Source: an uncultured Gemella sp. (GTDB lineage Bacteria > Bacillota > Bacilli > Staphylococcales > Gemellaceae). From it: 11,729 nucleotides of DNA. Made by a program: the position numbers and the translations under genes. The stretch covers positions 1 to 11,729 of the forward strand of contig CALHQV010000191.1 in NCBI GenBank assembly GCA_938038035.1, given 5' to 3'. This document shows, piece by piece, positions 6,195 to 11,729 of the stretch. Position 1 is the first letter of the stretch. Each line of letters opens with the position of its first letter. A model generated the notes under the pieces. That model had not been told where the DNA came from. It worked only from the letters and a program-made list of their open reading frames with translations, and searched no databases.

Positions 6195-6206
6195 AATTTA
6201 TATAAA
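6177..6206 (+). promoter_or_regulatory. Possible promoter of the yvlD-hprK-lgt-trxB cluster
   Basis: TTGAGT (6177-6182) and TATAAA (6201-6206) resemble -35 and -10 boxes with an 18-base spacer. The -35 box lies in the right arm of the repeated hairpin. Transcription would start only about 14 bases before the yvlD ATG, which is short, so this is tentative; read-through from ppaC is the alternative. Confidence 0.3.
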
Positions 6207-6227
6207 ATAACAATCGAAAGGAAATAT

Positions 6228-6620
6228 ATGGATACATTTAAAGCAATATATTTGCCCTTTTTGAAGAAGATTATTGTAAACACATTAGTTGTAATAGCAT
6301 TTGCAGGTTTAACACAAGGAAAACTAAAAATTGATCATCCAATATATGGTTTCCTTGGAGCTTTACTGATTACAATATTATTCACGTTAGTTAGACCACT
6401 ATTGATAGTTACTGTAATATTAACAATATTTAGTTTGGGACTATTTTCATTATTAGTAAGAACTTTATTAGTTTATTCAGTTTCTTATATATTGGCACCA
6501 CATTTTGAGATAGTATCGTTTTGGACAGCAATAGGGTTAGTAATAGCGATTAAAATTTTCAATTTTATATTTAAAACTGAACCAAGAACGATAGTAATAA
6601 AAACATTTAATAAAAAATAA
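6228..6620 (+). CDS. yvlD: YvlD-type small membrane protein (phage holin family 4 superfamily)
   Basis: Integral membrane protein of 130 residues with about four hydrophobic helices, at roughly residues 15-33, 43-60, 62-88 and 102-120. The segments VRPLLIVTVILTIFSLGLF and APHFEIVSFWTAIG match the family's repeated pattern of an 'RPhhhhh-P-hhhhTLG-hh' helix and an 'hPGF-hhsFW-Ahhs' turn, often annotated 'phage holin family protein' (PF04020). It is not evidence for a prophage; in Bacillus subtilis yvlD also stands just before hprK and lgt, and is linked to envelope stress genes. AAAGGA (6217-6222), 5 bases before the ATG at 6228, fixes the start. A TTG start at 6177 would lie inside the terminator hairpin. 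The hprK gene follows 15 bases downstream. Confidence 0.85.
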   Translation: MDTFKAIYLPFLKKIIVNTLVVIAFAGLTQGKLKIDHPIYGFLGALLITILFTLVRPLLIVTVILTIFSLGLFSLLVRTLLVYSVSYILAPHFEIVSFWTAIGLVIAIKIFNFIFKTEPRTIVIKTFNKK

Positions 6621-6635
6621 AAAAGGAAAAAAATT

Positions 6636-7580
6636 ATGCCAAAAATTACAACAAGAGAGCTTGCTGAAAAATTGAATTTAGAAGTGATAAGTGGTGAAAA
6701 AGGATTAGATAGAGAAATCACAACTGACGAGTTATCTCGTCCAGCATTGCAACTTGCAGGATATTTTTCTCACTATTCACCAAAAAGAATTCAAATTCTC
6801 GGGACAAGTGAATTATCATTCTTTAAATTAATTCCGGATGTTGAGAAAAAATCAAGAATGCGTATGTTATGCACGCGTATAACGCCATGTATTATTATAT
6901 CTAGGGAATTAGAAGTTCCAAAGGAATTAATAGACGCAGCTAATAAATACGATACACCAGTATTAAGATGTAGACAAGATACTACGAAATTGATGGGGAA
7001 TATTTCGAATCACCTTCGAAGAGTATTTGCACCTACAACTTCTATACACGGAGTATTTATTGAAGTTTATGGTATAGGAGTCCTATTAACAGGAGAAAGT
7101 GGAATTGGTAAGAGTGAAATAGCGTTAGAACTTATTAAACGTGGTCACCGTTTAGTAGCAGATGATAGAGTAGATATTAGAGAAATAGAAAAAGGATTCT
7201 TAATTGGAAGTTGCGAATCTACTTTAATCAAGCACTTATTGGAAATTCGAGGATTAGGAATTATTAATGTAATGACATTATTTGGTACAGGGGCTGTACG
7301 TAGTGATAAGAGATTACAGTTAAATATTCACTTAGAAACATGGAATGATCAAAAACAATACGATAGAATTGGTTTAGGTGATGAAAGTAAAGAAATTCTA
7401 AATTCAAAAATTGAGAAGAAAACAATTCCAGTAAGACCTGGACGAAATGTTGCAATCATTATAGAATCTGCCGCTATGAACTATAGGTTAAATCAAATGG
7501 GTGTCAACACAGCTAAAGATTTTACATCACGATTAGCAGAAGAAATAAAAAGAAATAATATGAATAATGGGGTGGAATAA
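6636..7580 (+). CDS. hprK: HPr kinase/phosphorylase
   Basis: Bifunctional sensor enzyme that phosphorylates the phosphotransferase protein HPr on Ser46 when glycolytic intermediates are high and removes the phosphate when they are low, thereby controlling catabolite repression through CcpA. At 314 residues it has the standard length. The N-terminal domain (1-130) is followed by the catalytic domain with His138, the Walker A motif GESGIGKS at 153-160, DDR at 176-178, the family signature EIRGLGIINV (203-212) and VRPGRN (266-271). All key residues are present, so it should be active. AAAAGGAA stands before the ATG. The stop codon is 1 base before the lgt start, and the lgt ribosome binding site lies inside its end. 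Position between yvlD and lgt matches Bacillus. Confidence 0.97.
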   Translation: MPKITTRELAEKLNLEVISGEKGLDREITTDELSRPALQLAGYFSHYSPKRIQILGTSELSFFKLIPDVEKKSRMRMLCTRITPCIIISRELEVPKELIDAANKYDTPVLRCRQDTTKLMGNISNHLRRVFAPTTSIHGVFIEVYGIGVLLTGESGIGKSEIALELIKRGHRLVADDRVDIREIEKGFLIGSCESTLIKHLLEIRGLGIINVMTLFGTGAVRSDKRLQLNIHLETWNDQKQYDRIGLGDESKEILNSKIEKKTIPVRPGRNVAIIIESAAMNYRLNQMGVNTAKDFTSRLAEEIKRNNMNNGVE

Positions 7581-7581
7581 T

Positions 7582-8385
7582 ATGACATTAGGTTACTTAG
7601 ATCCAATCGCATTTCACTTGTTTACAAAACCAGTATATTGGTATGGAATTATTATAGCGACTACAGTATTTTTTGCATACTACCTTGCTGATAGAGAAGC
7701 TACAAAAAGAGGGTTAAAAAAAGATACAATGTTAGATCTATTACTAATAGCTTTACCTATAGCGTTTATCTTTGCTCGAGCATACTATGTAATATTCAGA
7801 TGGGAATTTTATAAAGGTGACTTCGCTAGTATGATAGCCATTTGGGATGGTGGAATAGCGATATACGGTGGTTTAATTGGTGGATTTGTAGTGTTATACT
7901 TCTTTGCAAGAAGAAGAGGGATAAAGATTATCAAGTTATTAGATATAATAGCGCCAAGTTTACTAGTAGGACAAATGCTAGGCCGTTGGGGGAACTTTTT
8001 CAACCATGAAGCATACGGTGAAGCAGTTAGTCAACAATATTTGCAAGATAGATTTATTCCAAACTTTATTATAGAAAATATGTATATTGATGGAGCATAC
8101 CGTCAACCAACATTCCTATATGAAAGTTTATGGTGCTTTATCGCACTTGTAATACTTCTATTAATTAGAAATAAACTGGCACAAAGTGAAGTCTTTGCTG
8201 CATACCTAATCTTATATGGAGTAGAGAGATTTATCGTTGAAGGAATGAGAACAGATTCACTATATCTAGGAAGCTTGAGAGTGTCTCAAGTCCTTTCACT
8301 AGTATTTGTAGTAGGAAGTCTGTTATACTTAATAGTGCTTAATACAAAATATAAAGATAAGAAGATTTTGTATAGAGAATCATAA
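7582..8385 (+). CDS. lgt: Prolipoprotein diacylglyceryl transferase Lgt
   Basis: Membrane enzyme that transfers diacylglycerol from phosphatidylglycerol to the lipobox cysteine of prolipoproteins, the first step of lipoprotein maturation. The 267 residues contain about seven membrane segments. The Lgt signature GRWGNFFNHEAYG lies at 134-146 with conserved Arg135, Asn138 and Glu143. Further family blocks are FARAYYVIF (64-72), GGIAIYGGLIGG (90-101), PTFLYES (176-182) and ERFIVEGMRTDSL (215-227). At residue 95 a Tyr stands where the E. coli enzyme has His103 in its HGG motif, as I recall also from streptococcal enzymes. I chose the ATG at 7582 because GGTGGA (7571-7576) is 5 bases upstream; the ATG at 7567 would put that site inside the gene. 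It is nearly contiguous with hprK, and trxB follows 17 bases later. Confidence 0.96.
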   Translation: MTLGYLDPIAFHLFTKPVYWYGIIIATTVFFAYYLADREATKRGLKKDTMLDLLLIALPIAFIFARAYYVIFRWEFYKGDFASMIAIWDGGIAIYGGLIGGFVVLYFFARRRGIKIIKLLDIIAPSLLVGQMLGRWGNFFNHEAYGEAVSQQYLQDRFIPNFIIENMYIDGAYRQPTFLYESLWCFIALVILLLIRNKLAQSEVFAAYLILYGVERFIVEGMRTDSLYLGSLRVSQVLSLVFVVGSLLYLIVLNTKYKDKKILYRES

Positions 8386-8402
8386 AAGAGAAGGTGGAAA
8401 AT

Positions 8403-9326
8403 ATGACAGAAAAAATTTATGACCTAATTATCGTAGGAGCAGGACCAGCAGGTATGACTGCTTCAATCTATGCATCACGTGCGAATATGTCAGTATTGAT
8501 GCTAGAAAGAAAATATCCAGGTGGACAAATGCTATCAACTGAAGGAATTGAGAACTATACTGGATATGAAATGATTACAGGACCTGAACTATCAGAAAAA
8601 ATGTTCGAACACTCTAAAAAATTCGGTACAGAATTTGGTTTTGGAAACATAACAGAAGTTGGAGTTAAAGACGGACTTAAGTATGTAGTTGCTGGTGAAA
8701 AAGAATATGTAGCGAAATCAATTATAATTGCAACAGGATCAGAACACAAAAATCTTGATGTTCCTGGCGAAGAACAGTTTTCAGGAAAAGGTGTAAGTTA
8801 TTGTGCAGTTTGTGATGGTGCATTCTTTAGAAATAAAGAAGTAGTAGTTATCGGTGGAGGAGATTCAGCTGTAGAAGAAGCATTATACTTATCTAACTTA
8901 GCTGCTAAAGTAACAATCGTTCACAGACGTGATGAGCTACGTGCCCAAAAAATTCTACAAGATAGAGCGTTTGCTAAAGAAAATATCGAATTCGTTTGGG
9001 ACAGTGTTGCATACGAAATTAAAGGTGAAAGAAAAGTTTCTTCAATTGAAATAAGAAATGTAAAAACTGGTGAAGAAAGTTCTATTAAAGCTGATGGAGT
9101 ATTCATCTATGTTGGTATGATACCACAAACTCAAGATTTCAGAGATTTAGGTATTACTAATGAAGCTGGATATATCCCAACTAATGAAAAATTAGAAACA
9201 TCAGTACCAGGTATTTTTGCAGCTGGAGATGTACGTGAAAAAGAAATCCGTCAAGTAATCACAGCAGCATCTGATGGAGCTATAGCAGCACAAAGTGCTT
9301 ATAGCTTTGTAGAAGGTTTAGAATAA
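8403..9326 (+). CDS. trxB: Thioredoxin reductase (NADPH)
   Basis: Flavoprotein of 307 residues that passes electrons from NADPH through FAD and a redox disulfide to thioredoxin, which in turn feeds ribonucleotide reductase, MsrA and other disulfide enzymes. The FAD-binding GAGPAG is at residues 12-17, GGQMLSTEGIENYTG at 40-54, and the active-site CAVC at 134-137. The NADPH-binding GGGDSAVEEA is at 151-160 with HRRDELR at 174-180, and GIFAAGDV near 270-277 binds FAD. All catalytic residues are present. AAGGTGG (8391-8397) stands 5 bases before the ATG at 8403; the GTG at 8394 lies within that site and is rejected. It is the last gene of the cluster and is followed by two hairpins. Confidence 0.97.
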   Translation: MTEKIYDLIIVGAGPAGMTASIYASRANMSVLMLERKYPGGQMLSTEGIENYTGYEMITGPELSEKMFEHSKKFGTEFGFGNITEVGVKDGLKYVVAGEKEYVAKSIIIATGSEHKNLDVPGEEQFSGKGVSYCAVCDGAFFRNKEVVVIGGGDSAVEEALYLSNLAAKVTIVHRRDELRAQKILQDRAFAKENIEFVWDSVAYEIKGERKVSSIEIRNVKTGEESSIKADGVFIYVGMIPQTQDFRDLGITNEAGYIPTNEKLETSVPGIFAAGDVREKEIRQVITAASDGAIAAQSAYSFVEGLE

Positions 9327-9327
9327 T

Positions 9328-9394
9328 AAAAAAAGGGGTAACTCAACAAATTTCAATTTCTTAAGAATCACGATTTTTGAGTTACTCCCTTTTT
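9328..9394. terminator. Bidirectional terminator, copy 2 of the repeated hairpin
   Basis: Seven A residues and GGGGTAACTCAA (9335-9346) pair with TTGAGTTACTCCC (9377-9389) and five T residues, with one bulged base. Read on the + strand it ends trxB in CCCTTTTT. Read on the - strand it ends the large convergent gene in CCCCTTTTTTT. The sequence AATCACGATTTTTGAGT is identical to that of copy 1 at 6166-6182. Confidence 0.85.
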
Positions 9395-9397
9395 CTG

Positions 9398-9440
9398 AAT
9401 AAGAACTGTGAATTGTAGTTAAATCCACAGTTCTTATTTT
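9398..9440. terminator. Second hairpin between the convergent genes
   Basis: Perfect 13-pair stem AATAAGAACTGTG (9398-9410) with CACAGTTCTTATT (9426-9438), a 15-base loop, and a T-rich stretch on the + side (TTATTTAATTTT). It would be a back-up terminator for trxB. On the - strand it is not followed by a T-run. Confidence 0.65.
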
Positions 9441-9448
9441 ATTTAATT

Positions 9449-11674
9449 TTATCCTTTAAAATCAAATATACTCTTGCGTTTAGAAAAATCAAATTTAATA
9501 TAATTATTTTTATTAATAACTTTTTCTTTAAATTGATCTACAGGAATATTTTCAATCTTATCAACCGGGTAGTGTCTCTCATATTCTTTAGGGTTAACTT
9601 CAGCATCAAAACTGAAGTCATCAGTTTTTTCAAGAGCAGTTCCATCTTTAATTAACTTATAGAATGTATAACCGTGAACTTTAGCACCACCTGAACCATA
9701 AACATGAAAAGCTTTATCTTTAGTAATAGTTAGTGTAGTTCTTTCACCATTTACAAATTCAGGTGTAATGCGAACTACTTTATTATTCTTATCAAGAGTA
9801 TAGACATCCATTGGACTATATTCATTTGGTTTGTCTTTACTAGCTTCTGTAAATAGTAACAGTTCATCCTTTCCATCACCATTGATATCGAAGAAACCAT
9901 AGTTTAAAAAGTTTTTCCCAACTTGTTTTTCTCCAAAAACTTTGTAGTTTGATATAGCTACAGGATTTATATCTTGTTTATCAGATTTACCTTTGTTAAT
10001 AGCATCTTGATAATCTTTTAAAACACTGGCATATGCTTTTTCATAATTATCAGGCTTTTTATTTTCATTGTTATTAGCATTATTTTTGTTGTTATTTTTG
10101 TCACCTTCAGTTTTTTCTCCGAAGTTTTTCACTGATTTCCAATTTTCACCATCGAATTTCAGTATTTCAGGTAGAGGGAAAGTGCTGTTAAATGAATTTT
10201 TAGAATCATATTCTTTTCCAGTAGTTATATCTTTATACTTACTATTATCAACGTCTAAACCGGTGAACGTAATTACATTGGTTTTTTCAAGTTTATTTCC
10301 ATCTTTAGAGAATTTTAAGAAATTGTATTCTCCCGTATCTTTATCGAATTTTCTAATTCTAATCGTTTTATCTTTGAACACTGCAGAACCGGAGTTGTTA
10401 TTAGAACCATCAACTCCAAGTTTATCTAGTATAGCTCTATCGATTGTTTCTGGATTAAATAATCTAATTACCTTATTATTTTTATCAAATGTGTACATAT
10501 CAATAGGGTTATTAGGTTTATCATTTCTAGAAATTAAAAGCTCTTTTCTTCCATTATTATCAATATCGTAAAATACATATTTTATGTAATCATCATTTTT
10601 CTTCTCTTTTATAGCAGCTTTTAAAGCTTCAGCATTAATAGATTTATCAGCACTATCTGGATTGTTAATAGCCGCTTTATATTTTTGAATAATTGATCCA
10701 TAAACTTCATTTTCATCAATAATTATAGTTTTTGATTTTTTAGAATAATAATAGTAACCACCACCAGCTAATAATACAATTGCAAGTAAAGTAGATAAAG
10801 CTGCTATTAATTTTTTCTTAGATTTTTTTTCTTTCTTAGAAGACAGAGCATCTACTGATCTATTATTTTTAATAGGTGGCACAGGAGGAACTGTTTCAAA
10901 AATACCTTTATCATTATTTTGTCCATTATAATGTTCAGCTTGAACCTTATTGTTATTTAAATTATTATTTATAGGTTGTACAGTAACGTTGTTTCTCTCA
11001 TCAATGAATACTTGTTCATTATTTTGATTAGTAAAGTGTGTGTTATTTTCAAAATCATGGGTACTATTTGGGTGTGAATCACTAAAATTTTGTTTCTCAT
11101 AATTACCTTGATTATGTGATTGAGAGACAAACGTCCTTCCATTCTCAAAACTTTGTTCATTATAATTATTTTGAAGAGTTTGAGGATTATAGTTTGCGTT
11201 ATTATAGTTATTTTGCGAATAATCTTGTGTATAATTCTCATAATTTTGATTATAGTTGTTTTCACCATAACCAAAATTTTGATTATGTTGTGAATAGTTA
11301 TCATAGTTTTGATTGTAATTTTGGTTATTAAAACTATAATCTTGACCTTGATTATAGTTGTTATAATATGTATTATCATAATTTCCGTATCGCTCGTCTT
11401 GACTATAGTTATTATTATTTAATTCATTATTATAATTGTTGTAATTCTGGTTAGTATTATAGTCCTGGTCATAATTATAGTAATTTTCATTGTTATAATT
11501 ATTTATAGTATTATTCTGTGCATTATACTCGGAATAACCTTCATAATTATTATAATATTGATTATTATTTTGATAAAATTCTTCGGTATTTTGTTCACCA
11601 TTATAATAATTATTTGGATAATCGTTATTTTGATTAACCTTATTATTTGGGGAAGTATTATTATCTTTTGTCAT
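9449..11674 (-). CDS. Single-pass membrane protein with Asn/Tyr/Gln-rich cytoplasmic domain and two extracellular repeat domains
   Basis: I do not recognise a named gene; it has 741 residues. Residues 1-260 are low complexity: by hand count about a third Asn, one sixth Tyr and one tenth Gln over the first 200, with few Lys or hydrophobic residues. A short Pro motif (PPVPP, about 263-267) and a Lys-rich stretch (280-288) precede one membrane helix (289-309) ending in GGGYYYYSKK. The positive residues before the helix place the N-terminus inside the cell. Outside are two similar domains, about 325-510 and 546-712, joined by an Asn/Lys linker. Each begins with an alpha-helical block and contains YDIDNNGRKELL or FDINGDGKDELL, then a YT-D-KNNKV-R strand, 'KDK', and LEKT. 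The loop resembles calcium-binding EF-hand or VCBS loops. The start at 11674 is 8 bases from AAGGAG. The gene is monocistronic here and convergent with trxB. Confidence 0.85.
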   Translation of the reverse strand: MTKDNNTSPNNKVNQNNDYPNNYYNGEQNTEEFYQNNNQYYNNYEGYSEYNAQNNTINNYNNENYYNYDQDYNTNQNYNNYNNELNNNNYSQDERYGNYDNTYYNNYNQGQDYSFNNQNYNQNYDNYSQHNQNFGYGENNYNQNYENYTQDYSQNNYNNANYNPQTLQNNYNEQSFENGRTFVSQSHNQGNYEKQNFSDSHPNSTHDFENNTHFTNQNNEQVFIDERNNVTVQPINNNLNNNKVQAEHYNGQNNDKGIFETVPPVPPIKNNRSVDALSSKKEKKSKKKLIAALSTLLAIVLLAGGGYYYYSKKSKTIIIDENEVYGSIIQKYKAAINNPDSADKSINAEALKAAIKEKKNDDYIKYVFYDIDNNGRKELLISRNDKPNNPIDMYTFDKNNKVIRLFNPETIDRAILDKLGVDGSNNNSGSAVFKDKTIRIRKFDKDTGEYNFLKFSKDGNKLEKTNVITFTGLDVDNSKYKDITTGKEYDSKNSFNSTFPLPEILKFDGENWKSVKNFGEKTEGDKNNNKNNANNNENKKPDNYEKAYASVLKDYQDAINKGKSDKQDINPVAISNYKVFGEKQVGKNFLNYGFFDINGDGKDELLLFTEASKDKPNEYSPMDVYTLDKNNKVVRITPEFVNGERTTLTITKDKAFHVYGSGGAKVHGYTFYKLIKDGTALEKTDDFSFDAEVNPKEYERHYPVDKIENIPVDQFKEKVINKNNYIKFDFSKRKSIFDFKG
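10895..11640 (-). repeat. Low-complexity coding repeats (Asn/Tyr/Gln) in the large - strand gene
   Basis: Short degenerate repeats built from Asn, Tyr and Gln codons encode units such as NNYNQ and YNQNYENY. An exact 15-base direct repeat, TTGATTATAGTTGTT on the + strand, occurs at 11246-11260 and 11348-11362, exactly 34 codons apart. A longer imperfect repeat encodes YNQNYDNYSQ and YNQNYENYTQ. Recombination or slippage between such repeats would keep the frame. Confidence 0.7.
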
Positions 11675-11682
11675 AAACATTT

Positions 11683-11688
11683 CTCCTT
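11683..11688 (-). promoter_or_regulatory. Ribosome binding site deciding the start of the large - strand gene
   Basis: On the - strand this reads AAGGAG. It is 8 bases from the ATG at 11674 but only 2 bases from the ATG at 11680, so translation most likely begins at 11674 (MTKDNN). Confidence 0.7.
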
Positions 11689-11705
11689 AATATCTTATAA
11701 TTAAT

Positions 11706-11711
11706 ATTATA
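11706..11711 (-). promoter_or_regulatory. Candidate -10 box of the large - strand gene
   Basis: On the - strand this is a perfect TATAAT about 31 bases before the chosen ATG. A -35 box at normal spacing would fall at or beyond the window edge, so it cannot be judged. Confidence 0.4.
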
Positions 11712-11729
11712 AAAAGTTTTCTAAAGAAA

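Noticed and set aside
6177..6227. TTG start extending the YvlD-type protein by 17 residues
   Set aside because: It lies in the right arm of the terminator hairpin and lacks a ribosome binding site, while the ATG at 6228 has one at proper spacing.
6228..6620. Prophage signal from a 'phage holin family' protein
   Set aside because: The YvlD family is chromosomal in Bacilli next to hprK and lgt, and no other phage gene is near.
10068..10571. A 167-codon open frame on the + strand opposite the large membrane-protein gene
   Set aside because: It runs antisense to a well-supported gene with a ribosome binding site and clear domains, has no ribosome binding site of its own, and its Leu/Ser/Phe-rich content is what the complement of Lys/Asn/Glu codons gives.
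11116..11331. A 71-codon + strand frame rich in Phe, Tyr, Asn and His
   Set aside because: Antisense shadow of the same low-complexity coding region, with no ribosome binding site.
10969..11379. A 136-codon open frame on the - strand within the Asn/Tyr-rich region
   Set aside because: It is the shifted frame of Asn/Tyr/Gln codons, giving an Ile/Thr/Lys/Met-rich product; low complexity simply removes stop codons.
11150..11640. CRISPR array or tandem satellite on the basis of many short repeats
   Set aside because: Repeats are degenerate, lack constant spacers and keep an open frame; they are codon repeats of a low-complexity protein.

Overview
The window is strongly A+T-rich and reads as chromosomal DNA from a low-GC Gram-positive bacterium (Bacilli). 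Gene content and protein style fit a Gemella-like member of the Bacillales best: a comG competence-pilus operon, HPr kinase followed directly by lgt and trxB, a manganese-type (family II) pyrophosphatase, and a stand-alone streptococcal-looking MsrA. The genus is an inference from protein resemblance and gene order, not from a search.

Region 1 (1-2850, + strand) is the distal part of a comG operon: comGB (cut by the window edge), comGC, comGD, comGE, comGF and a very short comGG. comGD, comGE and comGF each start inside the preceding gene, and the operon ends at a strong hairpin terminator. The genes encode the membrane platform, major pseudopilin and minor pseudopilins of the DNA-uptake pilus.

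Region 2 (2851-4360) holds a 309-base gene-free interval (2799-3107), then an unrecognised 83-residue membrane-anchored protein followed 2 bases later by a YihY/BrkB-family membrane protein, closed by a classic terminator. Region 3 (4361-5992) holds two separately transcribed housekeeping genes, msrA (methionine sulfoxide repair) and ppaC (pyrophosphate hydrolysis), the latter with a good promoter.

Region 4 (5993-9394) is the yvlD-hprK-lgt-trxB cluster, in the order known from Bacillus subtilis for the first three genes. It joins a YvlD-type membrane protein, the HPr kinase/phosphorylase of carbon catabolite control, the prolipoprotein lipid-transferase and thioredoxin reductase. Two related hairpin elements in the same orientation sit exactly at its upstream and downstream edges, and they differ by a paired base change that keeps the stem.

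Region 5 (9395-11729, - strand) is one large convergent gene for a single-pass membrane protein of about 741 residues. Its predicted cytoplasmic N-terminal ~260 residues are dominated by Asn, Tyr and Gln, a composition like eukaryotic prion-like, phase-separating domains. A Lys-rich stretch and one membrane span follow, then two tandem extracellular domains, each with an acidic D-x-D/N-x-(N/D)-G-type loop. This is the least conventional gene here and the best candidate for undescribed biology. No tRNA, rRNA, CRISPR array, insertion sequence or prophage was seen.
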